This document shows, in pieces, positions 24,414-36,762 of a stretch of DNA of 64,000 nucleotides. Made by a program: the position numbers and the translations under genes. Every line of letters starts with the position of its first letter. Position 1 is the first letter of the stretch. Location: NCBI GenBank assembly GCA_002803225.1, contig NXFV01001601.1, positions 117,421 through 181,420 on the forward strand. Reading direction: 5' to 3'. The notes under the pieces were generated by a model. That model was not told the DNA's origin. It saw only the letters and a program-made list of their open reading frames with translations, and ran no database searches. The DNA is from Gamarada debralockiae (lineage: Eukaryota > Ascomycota > Leotiomycetes > Helotiales > Hyphodiscaceae).

Positions 24414-25668
24414 TCAATCGACTTCGACAAATGATTTTGGCCATGATAATGTTGCATGCCACGACTCTTCTAGATAAGCTTCGACGACTAATAGCAGCTG
24501 TTGTCCAGCGTCTCCAACAGTCCAGCAAGCTCTAAGTCTATGAAGTATTACTGCAAAATGACCTAAAATCACCAACGCTTCGGGTTTTCGCTGAACAAGA
24601 AGTTCCGTATAGGCTAATGGTACAACTATCAACCACTGCGTGGCGTGTTTAGCAGCAGCTTGATCGTGAGGTAAGCAGTCTGACCCATTGCCAAATGCAG
24701 ATTTATAGACCCACACCAACTTCTCTATTGCCTTATCGCACACAGTCGCCTGAGTCTGATCTAGTCCGGGCGACTGCAAAATGTGAACCCGCAAGGCTTC
24801 GAATCGATTAATAACCTCATCGCTCCACTCCAGATTCGGAGTCGCGACTTCTTCTAAAATGTCCCTGATGTCTGATGTAATCAGAAAATGCCACCAGCCA
24901 CCGACGATGGTCCGAACGCCCTGTAGAAGTTTTACAGACTGTACGACCTTTTCGAAGAGGGTCCAGTCACTCGCCTCATACGTCGGGTCGTGGAATGTTT
25001 CGAAGAAGGTCGCAATGCCCTGAAGGCCTGAGAAAAGGAAGACCGGAATGATGTTCTGGGGGTTCAGATCACGTATAGTTTCGTTAAACAGTCGCCGGGC
25101 CTGAGACTGTAAACGAGTAGCTTCCTCACGGTATAAGGATTGTTGTGCTGGCCGACGAGTGCTGAGATGCAGTGCTGAGACGGCAAGAAGCTCATTCAGA
25201 AGGAATGGGTACTTGAAGGCGTATTCTAGCACATGTGGCCGAGTTCCTTTCTGGCCATCGTCTCCAAAGGCCCATTCGCCGCCCTCCATAATGCAATAGA
25301 AGAGTTCCACATGTGTGGCATTGACGTATGGCTCGACCTGCACTAATGCCGGATGAATACTTGAGCTCGAGGTGGGTGTACTGCTCCTTGACGTAGTGTC
25401 CGGCAGTGTAACGGTCCTTGGTTCATTCCCCTGTGGAGTTATTATGGACTGAGCAGGTGAAGCAAAGGAGCATTGCATGCTGGCTGTTGAGCAATTGACG
25501 CATACTGGGTGATTTTCATCACACTGTGAGTCTGTAAGTGAAAGGTCTAGTCACACAGGTCACATGAGAGGACAATAAACACAACGCAGAGCTGGAATTT
25601 ACCTTGATATGACGTCCTTTACATTCTGAGCAGCCCGCTCTGGACTTTTTATGACTTCGACGAAGCAT
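24414..25668 (-). CDS. Zn2Cys6 (GAL4-type) transcription factor
   Basis: Two exons, 25668-25603 and 25523-24414, with a 79-bp intron (GTAAAT...CACAG), give 391 residues. The intron splits the DNA-binding domain exactly after HIK: exon 1 supplies SRAGCSECKGRHIK and exon 2 supplies CDENHPVCVNC, completing C-x2-C-x6-C-x6-C-x2-C-x6-C (residues 13, 16, 23, 30, 33, 40), the six zinc ligands. A Ser/Thr-rich linker follows, then a helical fungal-specific region (HVELFYCIMEGG, YPFLLNELLAVSALHLS, HDPTYEASDWTLFEKVVQ). The C-terminal LRACWTVGDAGQQLL pattern resembles the regulatory region of Upc2-like sterol-response factors; that is recall, not proof. An upstream in-frame GTG extension is ignored because the first ATG directly precedes the usual basic start. 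Target genes are unknown; the adjacent RTA1-like gene is an obvious candidate to test. Confidence 0.9.
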
Positions 25669-27005
25669 GATCGCCGTATTGGTGAAAGCTTCAAAGCCAA
25701 GATAGGAACACGTCACACGAGACTGTGGAAAGCTTGACTGAGTCCTATTTCAATACTGCTCGGACGATACCCTAAATGAGGTCATATGCATATTTGCGAA
25801 TCGACATGGAGAAAGGAAGAGCAAGGTTGCGAGGTGTCTGCAGTGGCAGATGAAATGCCAACCCCGAAGCAATGCCAAGCCACTTAGATCCTGCTTATCT
25901 AATACGCGTATTCGACCGAACGGGGAAGTAGGCTGTCACAATCTATAATAGGACACTGCCTGCCACCTAAAACACCTTGCTTTACTATCAGACCCGGATG
26001 TGACTCATATTACTTGAGTCGCGCAGTTGGGGTGACGAGTCACACTGATGCTATTGTCAGGCGCAAATTGGGTGCCCTGCCCTGCTTGGTGAAGTGCGGC
26101 TCCAAAGTAATATAGCCCTCTGTCCGTACAGTTTTCCCCCAGACCCTTTGTGCCCAAAAAGAAAAAAGAGATATCGCTATGCAACTCGAACTTTGGCATT
26201 CAGACTCCGCTGCGAAATGAAATTCCTGGGTTTCTGAACAGTTGACCCTCCCAACCGCCTTTTGCACGCTATTGCTTCCTCGAAAACTTTTGTTGCCGTA
26301 ATTAATTAATTAATTATAATCTGATTATATTAAATTAGATTAGTTTACGATTAAGCCTTATTAATTTGATTAGATTTTCATTATATAGTAAAACCTAACT
26401 TAATTTAATCAAATGCTACGCTGAGATAGGGTTGAAAACCAACACTGTACTGAATCGATGTACCAATTTGAACGCCTGAACCCCGACATGGACTTTCCAC
26501 CAGAGTGATTGAATCTTGAATCACTCCATCAACTTGAGCCTTTAGTGGTTTTTATGTTACATCTGTGTTTCCAATTCAATCCTGAACTAGACTTCAATGT
26601 GGGTCATTGAAAGGCTATAAATGTATTGGCCAGAATGCCTTTGACAAATAGTCAGGTAGGATCTTCGTGAAACTCCACAAGACTTGTTCCCTCCCTTCAT
26701 GGTGTGATTTTGGTTCGGCACTTTGTGGCTCATCATTCTAGGGACGGATTCGTAAATACGTGGTGAGTATCGTTTGTGATTGTTCGTATTGTGTGTTTCT
26801 ATTTTCTATCCTCTCTCTACATCCTTGCATTTTTGACAAGAATCGTGACCCGGGGTATCTTCCAAAACACCAGGCAAATGCATATATGCTAACAACTTCC
26901 ACATCGCCAAATGCTTCTAATTTCTTCTTCACATCCCAGTTTCAGACACACCTAGTCCTCGCAACATCCTCAAAATCATCCACAACCACAATGTTCAACT
27001 TAGGC
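25669..27005. other. Intergenic region with an AT-rich patch
   Basis: Contains the promoter side of the Zn2Cys6 gene and the 3' flank of the ataxin-10 homologue. 26290-26420 is AT-rich (ATTAATTAATTAATTA words), perhaps a small mutated repeat. Open frames 26005-26267 (minus) lack motifs. Confidence 0.5.
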
Positions 27006-30000
27006 TTACTTCCCACCCTTACCATCAAAGTCCTTCCCTGCCCTCTCATAAAACCTCCTCATCTCCTCAACCTGCCGATTTGCCGCGGCAATCTTACTGG
27101 CCGTATCCGTCAACTCCATCGTCTTTCCCCTCGAGCTCCCCACCATCGCACTCAACTCTCTCTCCTTCTCCTTTATCAAGTTCTGATTCTCCTTCTCCTT
27201 TGCCTTCGCCAAAGCTGCTGCTCGCGTTCTCATCGGCGCAGAGCCCGGAGAAGCTATGGCTGTCTCTCGCTTTCGTGTGGGTAAGGGAGTCGGTAGGGGC
27301 GGAAGGACTGGCGGCATGGTCTTGGATTGAGTATTGGTTGATGAGGAGGCGACTGTGCCGTTCGTCGAAGATGGCTGAGGAGTGGTAGCGGTTGTTGGGG
27401 TTTTAAAGCTGGGAGGTAAAGGTGGTAGAATTGGTCCCATTGTGACTTGCGCGGGGGTTAAGGACGTAGGTGTCCAATCCTTCTGAGCCTGTGCCAGTGC
27501 TTGAACTTGAGCCTGCGCTTGAGCCCCTGGATGTGCCTGAGCTTGAGCCTGGGTCTGGGCTTGCGCCTGCTTGACGGGTACCAGCTCTCTCACGAACTTT
27601 TGGGCTTCCTCACAGCCTTCCATAACGAACTTGATGCACAAGGTAGCTCTCTCCTTCAAGTACTCGTTGTGCCCATCATAGACACAGCAATTGAGCAGCG
27701 GCATGATACCTTGATGGTCCAAAAGCTGTTTCTGTACGGTAGGATTACCAGGTCCTTGGCGTCGAGCGTTAGTCGGTGCAACCAATGACGTAAGAATTAT
27801 GAGAATTTGGATTTTAATTCCAGCCCATGGGAATTTATGCGGTGTATCGTGCAGCGGTGGAAGGATGGGTGCAGGCGCAGGCGGAAGGGCATTGTCTTGG
27901 CTTCCTTGGGTTTGGGAAGGGGGCGGACGACTTGGACCAGGCATTGGACGTTCATCGATACTCTTTCGTGCAACACCAGCTTCGAGCGCCTTCAGAAGGG
28001 CAACCAGCTCGTAGACAGCTTCCCATTCGACGAGCAGAGGTCGCATCTCCGGAATCTCAGCGATAACTGATATGAAGTCAAGATACTGGGAGAGACCATC
28101 TTTCGCGCGCTCCATATCCCAGAGATCGACTGGGAAATCGCTTGGGTGGTTTTTATTGAGGCGAATTTGTTCTTGTGCATGGATCAGTGCAATGCAATCG
28201 GGTACTACTCGGCAACGAAAGTAGTTGTATAGGAAGTGGATCAGTTTCGCGTCTCTGTTGTAGTCTCTCAGATCATCGTATATGGGGCTATCCTTCCGCG
28301 CGCGGAACATATAGTTGATAAGACGAAGGAGGACAGTCTGGGCGGGTGAGACAATGTCTTTCAGAATTCGGAGGGAGTTCCAAGCGTAGGGTAGCAGAGC
28401 GTTGTGGTGGAATGATTCGATGATTTGCGCCGTGATCTGGAAGATAAACTGCTGATCCGTTTGTTCCCAAACGGCAATGAAGACCAGTAATTCTCGAAGG
28501 AGATTCTTGCCACAATCGAGAGCCAAAAACATCTTGCATCGCGTTTTTTGGAGGTTCTCTCCAGCTGGAGTGAGGCCTGATCCCATGGAGTCGACAATGC
28601 AAGCTTTGACAGTCATGTGCAGAGCTTCAATCTGTTTCGTATCCAGGATATTTGGGATCTCAGTCAACAGTCCCCGCAATGGTCCCTCGACATACGAGTC
28701 ATCATCGTCTTCTTCCTCTTCTTCGTCCTCCTCGCCATTATCCTCCCTGGTTGAACGATCGTCGACTTCATCATGGGTACCATCTTCGGGATGCTCGTCG
28801 TATTCCTGATCATAATGTCGATCAGGATCTCCTCCTCTAGGAATGTATCGATGCATCGCGTTCTCTTTGCATGAGGCTGCTCTTTCAACAGCACCTTCAA
28901 CTGTCTCCATGGGCACTACCCATCCCTCGTAATTGGCATCTCGAACTCTCTTCCACCAAATATCAATCTCATGCGATACTCTTGCGTATAGCCGATCCTG
29001 CTCGTATTTGTCCGTCAAATCCGGCTTCCACACAGGAGACGTTGATTCGTCTGTTGGGGTACCTCGGCCTTCCTCATCTTCTTTCGGTAGTGCACCAGGC
29101 GTCCGGCCGGTAGGGACGTCGGCAGTATATCTATCGAGCAGTTCCTGAGCCAGTTTATCCTTCTGCGAATGCCTCCTCAGCCAGTTCTTAACTTCATTGT
29201 AAACATTCGTAACATTCAAATCATCCGGCGGAAGCTCGTGTATGTTATCATTGTGCAGGTCGTCATCGAAAAGCATCTCGAACCAGAAGGCCATCTTGAA
29301 CCGGTCATTGCCCATCGTCCAATTATGCGTATGCTGCAGACTCGTAACCAGCAGCTTTTTGTCTGTCCCCAACATAGTCAGTAAACCTCCATACCAGATA
29401 GCCAGATTTGACACTCACAGAGTTCTGTAACCTCATTTAACTTAACCCTACTACTCTCATCCACATTCTCGCCATCATACCCCTTACTCGTAACATTAAC
29501 ACAAAGCACAATCAGCTTATTGACCGTTTTGTCAAAGCCCACCGCCGCACAAATCTCCTGCGCTGTCTCCTTAATCGCCAACATATTCCGCGATATCACC
29601 AGCAGGCTATTCAAATAATGTAAATCGGACACAAGCTCTGCATAGTTCTTCAGTATCAGGCTTGCGCTCTCAGGAACATCGAGGGAGGAAGGGTGAGGGT
29701 GGTCGGCGGATTCTTGGTGCAGGGAGCGCGCGTTAAGGATCGGTATTGCGCGCTTGAAGATTATGTTCAGACGCATCCAGATGTCGACGTTTTTAGCTAG
29801 ATTTTCCCTGCGAAGGATATATTAGCTCCTCCATGCTAGATTACGAAGAAGAAGAGGAGCCGGGAGCGGCATACCTAACATCCGCCTTATTCAAGCTCGC
29901 ATCTAACGCACTCTTAACCATAGCCCTACACTCTGCCATCGTCTTATCCCCAAAGCCCGGCAACTTCTCAAAATGGCCATCCAAACAAATCAGCGCACCC

Positions 30001-30230
30001 TGAAAATGCCTCTCCTCAATAGTCTGTGTATTCCTACGTACCGTCATCTTGCCCTCTTCGCCTCCAACGCCGTTAATGTGGTACGGCGAAGGCAGGATGG
30101 ACTCGCGGTTTGTGCGGAAGGCTTGCGAGGTTTCGTCCCACCATGTGGCTAGTGGTGTTTTACATTTGCTGCAGATGGTACTATCGTCGCGGTGGTCGGG
30201 GAGGGGGTTGCCGCATTCGATACAGAACAT
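27006..30230 (-). CDS. Ataxin-10 homologue (armadillo-like) with an N-terminal zinc ribbon
   Basis: Three exons, 30230-29875, 29807-29419 and 29362-27006, with introns of 67 and 56 bp, sum to 1034 codons (1033 aa). Exon 1 begins with a zinc-ribbon-like C-x2-C-x13-C-x2-C (Cys 3, 6, 20, 23) and a conserved ~90-residue region; splicing then yields VRENLAKNVDIWMRLN, the usual start of fungal ataxin-10-like proteins. The long last exon has helical repeats, a highly acidic tract (DNGEEDEEEEEDDDD), and the C-terminal ataxin-10 signature: FPWAGIKIQ, PTVQKQLLDHQGIMPLLNCC, HNEYLKERATLCIKFVMEG. Then follow a Gln-Ala repeat (AQAQTQAQAQA), a proline-rich stretch and a basic coiled-coil end. Ataxin-10/Ctr86 proteins are alpha-solenoid scaffolds with roles in cytokinesis and morphogenesis; the enzyme activity, if any, is unknown. 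It lies downstream of the CNNM-type gene on the same strand, 370 bp away. Confidence 0.88.
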
Positions 30231-30599
30231 GTTCGTGAGTTGTGGTGAGGTTGTTGGAGCTTGGGAATTTTTTGAGGTTGGAGATTTTGATATTTCGTTG
30301 CGCTGGCCGAGGACCGACCCCGCTTGAAGTTGCTTAGTAAATCAAGGGGCGGAGATTCTAGACATTAGGCACTGAAGCATTCACATAAGATAAGCTATTA
30401 AATTTCATTTGTTGAAATTGTCTAGGTAATTGGAATTGCATTGACTTTCATCTTTTCAAGCAATAATGTAGTAGCTTCCCTTCCCGGACAGAGCACTTTT
30501 TCACAGTACCTGCAAATCAAGGCCATCCGCCAAGTATATTGATACAGATATAACCTCAACAATGCCGCCAATACAACAGAGCAAAACATATCATCTCGA
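30231..30599. promoter_or_regulatory. Intergenic region upstream of the ataxin-10 homologue
   Basis: A 369-bp gap between the stop of the CNNM-type gene and the ATG of the ataxin-10 homologue, both on the minus strand. It must hold the 3' end of one and the promoter of the other. No clear TATA box or other site identified. Confidence 0.5.
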
Positions 30600-33291
30600 T
30601 CACTGATTCGAGCTTCCACCCAATAACGCAGTCTCTTCTGAAGGTTTGCCGCCCTTCTTCTTTCGCTGACGTCTTCGCTTCTTCTTCACATCCTCTCCTT
30701 TTGGCGTTGCTGGCCTTTCGGTGTGTTCGTCGTACCTAGGTGGAGGGTCTGCCATTCCGACCGACGACGTGGTTGGCGCACTGTTGTCGCCTCGCTTTCG
30801 GGATGTGCTTGGAGCTCCGTCCCCGTCATCGCTTGACGAACTATTGGTCTCCAACACGACTTTCCTCACGCCACCTGCTTCGATAATGTTCTCCGTAATG
30901 CTTCCACTTCGTGCAGTGCCTCTCTTCCGGCGAGTGGGACTACCGTCTTTCGAGTTTAGTGAACCGAGGGTGTCGCTGCTCTGATAACTATCGACTCTGT
31001 TGAGGTTCGGTCGTGAAGGGGATGGAGAGTGGCTACCAGACGACTTTAGCATCGTTCTTGCAGATGTGGTAGTGCCATCCTTCTGCTGGTTGAGTTGAGG
31101 GGATTTGTTTGAGGCCTGGGAGAAGCTTCGATCGAGAGTTCCGTAGCCTTGCTGTAACGCATGAACGCCGTCCGACGCCTCTTTTCCAGCCGATTTCAGA
31201 ATACCCTCTCCTTCCCCACCCCGAGGAGCTGGCGAAATAGGAATATCTTCATACGGCTCTTCGGTGATCGAATCATGGCGGAGTGCCGAATCTGTTCTAG
31301 AGTCCGTTCTAACTGATCCATGCCCAGGTTTGATCTTAACGGTGTTATAACGAGTCGTCTTCGGTCGGCTTGCAAGATTTGATGGGCCAAGATGTTTGAG
31401 GTGCTCCCGCATATCGGTAACATTACCTCGAACGGCAACGAGGTTACCGTCAGCTCCGCTTGAGCTTCTTCTGATGAAGGTTGTTTTGGGGCTTGTTCCA
31501 AAAGCCGCAATGGCTGGACTCTCGCTTCTGCTTCTGCTTTCACCGTTGGTGAGGCGCTTTGTGAGTTCAGGGCGATCCTCCGATAGATCGATAAGATGCT
31601 CCTCAGGCCCGTGCGAAACGGTAGTTTCTGGATTCCCGACGAAGTGGCCTTTTTGGACGCGTGCTTTGGGTGCAGGTGCCATACGTCTAATCGCTTTGTG
31701 AACATCGATATAGACATCCGATTCGTCGATAATCTCCCTAGAAAATCAAGAAATGTCAGCATGTAATGAATTGTTCTATTCGTCTCGGTGATTGGAGGCA
31801 GCCCAGCAATATTTTTCCACCTGGAAATCCTCGACTACAATCGTTGATTCAAAGTTGTGGTGTTGTGGTCGTCCACTTGGCCACCCGGCGATTTCCAATC
31901 GCTGAAATAGATCGAACCATTTTAAATGATTTATTCAGGTAGTTTGTTTCATTAGAAATAGAATCGTACTTACTCGCCAATAAGTTCTTCGATCACATCC
32001 TCTAAAGTCACGACCCCCAAGGCCCCATAATTCTCACCGGGATAATCGGAGACTAGAACCATATGGGATTTTCCTTCCTGGAAGAAGTTGACAATATCAA
32101 GACAACTAGTCTCCGGTCGGGTTTCAGGCAGGGTAGCCAAGGCGAACTCGCTGACTCTTTTGCAATCCTCTGGATCATAGGTTATCAAGATCTTAACCAG
32201 GAGCATTCCAACGAAATCATGTGGGTTGCCGGGTTCGTAGATGGGAATTCGAGAATAGCCTGCGGTGAGAATGGTATTCATGGTCTTTTCATCCAACACA
32301 GTGTCTGCAGACATTGTGAAGACATCCTCCATTGGTGTCATGATATCTCCAACTGCCTTTTCCTTGAGATCCAGAACTGCACTTATGATTGTGACTTCGT
32401 CTTGATTGAGTCGATCGGATGGGCTCGTTCCTAGCGTCTTGTGCAAAGTAACCAATGTCTTCAGCCCAGCCTTCTTGTACGTTGTCCCATGATCCTCTCC
32501 CAATAACTTGTCGAGGAGTTTGGCTGTCGGCCACGCGACTGGGGCAAGGACAAACATGAGGCCGAGGACGAAGGGTGCCATCGCGGCGCCAATTGACAGA
32601 CCATATCGAACGCAGACGGATTGGGGGATGACTTCTCCGAAGATTACTAGCTTTCGTCAGTATTGCATCTCACCGGGGACCATGTCTGCATACCAATCGC
32701 AACAGTACTGCCGAGAACAGCCGGCCAACCTCCTCCTAAGGAACGATCGAGGACAATAGGTAGAGTTTCGTTAACGACGACATTGCTGAGCAACAGAGTT
32801 ACAAGAACCCAGTGCTTTCCCTTCTTCAGCAAGTTGTGCACCTTCTCTGCGTGTCTCTGTTCCTTCCCTTCGCCTGATGTAGCAATAACTTGAAGGTATA
32901 TGCTGTCCTGTCCCATCAACCTGTTTAGACAATGGATTAGCATTCGATCTTGTGGGTGTGCACGATCTCAATCGCATACTTGTGTTGAGCGTTGGAATTG
33001 TTCGGATTTGGGGTCCACTCACGCAATTGTCAAGCCCGCAAAGACACCACCGAGTAAGACCAGTATAACTCCGACTCCAAGGTATAGAAAGGTGCTTGGA
33101 TCTTCCGCATCTGGGCCGTCATCAACTGGGTGCATAAATCTGGGCAGATGGCTATGCGACAGTTCCTTGAGAGGTGCGGCTGCCGCCGTGGCCAGCTGCA
33201 TCAGCAATCCGTACACAATTGCTATTCGACCAGACGCGTAGCCATTCCTGTTAATCGTCCGGCTTCCGACAACTGGCGGCTTCGACTTCAT
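30600..33291 (-). CDS. CNNM/Mam3-type (DUF21 + CBS pair) membrane protein
   Basis: Four exons, 33291-33023, 32920-32694, 32646-31974 and 31737-30600, with introns of 102, 47 and 236 bp, sum to 769 codons (768 aa). The start is the ATG at 33291, six bases inside a GTG-begun frame. Domains in order: N-terminal hydrophobic segment ([13 protein letters not shown]); DUF21/CNNM transmembrane domain from about residue 65 to 235 ([37 protein letters not shown] signature); CBS pair at about 248-390 ([48 protein letters not shown]); then a long Ser-rich disordered tail with a polybasic [14 protein letters not shown] cluster near the end. Yeast Mam3 is a vacuolar protein involved in manganese/magnesium homeostasis; CNNM proteins handle Mg2+ and bind Mg-ATP at the CBS pair. 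Each junction restores a conserved family motif. The third intron is long and may hold a cassette (see findings). Confidence 0.95.
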
Positions 33292-34972
33292 CGCCACGAG
33301 CTTCTTGTCTCTCCAACGGCTACTACGCGCGTAGTCGATTGGCCCTCAGTATCTCTTCTCGCTCACCGCTGGTAGTCGATGAGTTAGTTGTATAGAGTTC
33401 GATGAAGGATGTTCCTAGGCAGCTAGCGATAGCTGCAAGAAAAAAGCAGTTCGAAGGTGGTGGGGGAACGAAGGAGCTACTGAGTAGTCGATTTGCTATT
33501 ATGCTTCTAGGGACTTCCAGGGTCTGCAGGGATCGTGGCAGTGAGTGGTCAGTGTTGTTCTACCTGCTGGGGTGGTGATTAGACGAGAGCGAAATTTGGG
33601 TGGGGGTTGGTGAAGACTTGAAGCCAGGAAATTCACGAATGACGATTGTGTGTACGCTAACACGAAATACCTGATCTTTCAAAACCGTTTTTGATCTTCA
33701 GGGATAAATATTATAGAGAGGAATAGTTTCTCTTTATTGCTCTTATATTTACTTGTGTTAAATACCTCTTCAGGTAACCACTTCGCGGATAGTTTCGCTG
33801 CGGCAAGCTTACGAATACAAAGAAGAGTGGCGAAATTAGAGAGAAGTCCATACTCTTGTTCCACCAAATTGGAGAGACATCCACAATGTTTGAATTTAAC
33901 GGCGAGAATGCATGGCCAGAGATAGAGACTGGAAGTTGTCGAGCTATCGTTGGTCACGGGCATAAAGCAATCTCATTCTTGGACAAGAGGGCCAGCGCTG
34001 TGGCAAGTTACACAATGTTCGAAGGGTAACATTCGACATGGTTTCGATAGGCTGGACGGTCAATGTGTTAAAATGTCGTATTTGTGTCACAAGAAGTCTT
34101 AATCCTGAGCCAGATACCTACCTGAAGGACTCTGAGTAGTAGTAACGCTTGATCACGTGAATTAACCACGTGCTTTGCATTGAGCTCAATTCATTGCTCT
34201 GCCCTAGATTTTCCTGCTTCAATATAATCGGTCCTATATCTGAACGGGATTTATGAGTGCTTCTTGGATGATATAAAACACTCAAGGTTTCTACAGCTGC
34301 CAGGACAAGGAAAGCCTCAATCCTTTGTAATATTAAGACAATGCGAGAAAGTGTATCAAACAGATCCTAGCACCATTTAGGCAGTGCTTTGAATATAGAG
34401 ATAACGTTCAACTTTCATCGCTTTTTCTTAGTGAAAGCTTGTTTCTTGGCCCCTACGCTCTAGTTCCCGCTTCTCAACTGATATGTGTTGGGCGATTGAC
34501 GTGATGATTTCGGACATTGCTAGACATTAATTTTAGTCCTTGGTCTTTGGGTGGAAACTGGAAGAGATGGTAAAAGGGACGCCAGTATCTCGGCCGTATT
34601 GACGGCCTTGACAAGCTCCTACTCGAAATTTTTTCATGCCTCCGAAACGAGGTTATTTCCCCAATGGCTATAGGTACGACAAACTCTACATATTCAACCA
34701 ATTTGAGAAAGCGAAGAGCTTCGATATTCCCAAACGTCATTGAAGCGTGACGACAGGCTAAAACCGTCAGGCTAACACCATTTGGCTCTCGCCGATCGTG
34801 GCTTCGCTTTGCAGGGATTGATTGGACTCGTCATGAGTCACCACTAAATAAGTATTCTTTCCCCGCTATTGAAGGCCACGCCTTTCCAAGATCTTTGATC
34901 AACAAGGCATTCTTCAGTATTTCTCTATCATAAGGAGGGGACTCTGGCATAAGTTACAAAGAGAATCCATCA
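33292..34972. other. Intergenic region
   Basis: Divergent promoter region between the CNNM-type gene (minus) and the aminotransferase gene (plus). Open frames at 33679-33963 and 34474-34740 (both minus) lack recognisable motifs and have no supporting splice sites; I do not call them. Two CACGTG hexamers lie at about 34155 and 34168. Confidence 0.5.
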
Positions 34973-36762
34973 ATGCGATTTGGTTCTTCGAAGTTCCCGT
35001 TCACTTCAACAATTGGAACTTTCTATAAACGCAACGCATCTACCGTCAAGAGCAAACCCCCAGAGAGCTCTTGTATATTTTCCACAATGCTTTCCCAGAG
35101 AGGCCAAGCGTATGCCGAGTCGGGACTCATGACGGGGTATTCGAGGGACAAGAAAGAGTCATATAACAAGCAATCAAATCCTCATGGAGAAGTCAGCTTC
35201 GCAAATGCCGAGAATGTATGGATAGTACAACCCCTTGAATCTCTATCCTAATTAACATTTAAAGTTTGCGATGCACAACGAACTGCTCAATTACATCAAC
35301 ACCCATGTGAGTCCCTTCCCACCGCCTCAGGTTCGAACTTTACTGATCAAGACGAAGAATGAATTTGATGCCACTCACTGCACCTACAACGAAGGGCCCA
35401 TTGGTACGAAACGCCTACGCGAAGCAATGGCATCTCACATGAACGACTACTTCAACCCATTTGTCCCAGTCACCTCAGAGCACGTAACATTCACTGCCGG
35501 TGTCACTGGGCTCAATGAGATGATTGCCTTCAACCTGACGGATGAGGGAGAAGGAATTTTGCTTGGGAGGCCGATATATGGGAGTTTCTACGACGATTTG
35601 ATGACTAAATCAAGGTACGCCTAATCCCAGAATTCCAATCGCATCCCAGCTAACCAGAGTAGATGTCAACTTGTCTACGCATCATTCGGCAACATGGACC
35701 AATTTGGCGTCGATGCGGTGAGTAAATACGAAGAAGCTATACTAAAAGCGGCGAAACACGGCGTGAAGATGAGAGCACTGTTGCTCTGCAACCCGCATAA
35801 TCCGCTTGGAAAGTGCTACACCGCCGACGCTTTGAAAGCGTACTTTGTACTTTGCAAGAAGTACAACATTCATCTTATCAGCGATGAGATATATGGACTT
35901 TCTGTGTTCGAAGTTCAGGGGTCCGAGAGAACGCCTTTCACGAGTGTCCTTTCTCTTAACCCAACAGGCTTGTTGAGGACGGATCAGATTCATGTTCTGT
36001 ATGGGATGTCGAAGGTAATGTCTTACTCTTCCAGGCTATTTCCATCACTCCGAAGACTCTATTGACATGTTATAGGACTTCGGGGCCGCTGGTCTGCGAC
36101 TCGGATGTTTGGTATCGCAGAACAAAGAGATGACGAGGGCAACGAGAGCAATTGGGTGAGTATGAAACCCTCTCTGATAACTCGATATAACTCGATGCTA
36201 ATACAGGACTTAAGACGATTCCACTGGCCGTCCGAAATGTCCTGCGCCATCGCGACCACGATTTTGCAAGACAAACCTTTCGTAGCAGAATATACAAAGA
36301 AAAGCCGCAAAGTTCTTGCAGAACATTATTCACTTGCCACAAAAATCCTCGACGAGGCTGGCGTTGGTTATTTTAGAACTGGGTATGGCTTCATTCATCG
36401 CTCAACTGACCCTCTAGACTGATCACATCTGCTGACTTCGACAACAGAAACGCAGGATTCTTCCTCTGGATTGATCTTTCGCCTTACCTCTCTACAAGGA
36501 CTGCCGATGCCAAGGGTTGGGAAGCAGAGGCTGCGCTGAAAGCGGCGATATTGAAGGCAGGTGTTGAAATGGCTTCGGGAGCAAAATATCGTGAGGAAAG
36601 GCCGGGTTGGTTCCGTGTCCTTTTCACTGTTGAGAAGGATGCTCTAGAGGAGGGACTGAGGAGGTAAGTATTATCCTCATAGACTTGAGATTTCGACTGA
36701 CGAGATGTCGTAGGATAATTGGGGCTGCTAAAGACCACAAAATAAAAAATGCGCACGTATAG
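34973..36762 (+). CDS. PLP-dependent aminotransferase, ACC-synthase-like (class I/II)
   Basis: Seven exons: 34973-35215, 35265-35614, 35663-36014, 36076-36155, 36215-36382, 36448-36663, 36714-36762, with introns of 48-65 bp; 1458 nt, 485 residues. Class I/II fold signatures are present: SFANAENFAMHNEL (exon 1/2 join), the substrate/PLP region HCTYNEGPIGTKRLREAMA, GVTGLNEMIAFNL, NPHNPLGKCY, LISDEIYGLSVF (the Asp/Tyr pair contacting PLP), and YGMSKDFGAAGLRLG, whose lysine (residue 315, last codon of exon 3) is the Schiff-base lysine. The C-terminal GNAGFFLWIDLSPYL and WFRVLFTVEKDALEEGL motifs are intact. Plant-type ACC synthases make 1-aminocyclopropane-1-carboxylate from S-adenosylmethionine, but fungal relatives are often other transaminases, so activity is uncertain. 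The acceptor of intron 4 is taken as AAG at 36212-36214 because the earlier CAG gives an immediate stop and lies too close to the branch-like CTAAT. The first ATG adds about 38 residues before an alternative Met at 35087. Confidence 0.92.

Noticed and set aside
31196..31762. Minus ORF of 188 codons overlapping the CNNM-type last exon
   Set aside because: Shadow frame; the other frame holds the conserved [19 protein letters not shown] junction and polybasic tail.
33679..33963. Minus-strand ORF of 94 codons
   Set aside because: Contains no recognisable motif, no splice partners and sits between two promoters.
34973..36762. ACC-synthase-like gene as proof of ethylene biosynthesis
   Set aside because: Fungal relatives often have other transaminase activity and no ACC oxidase is present in the window.
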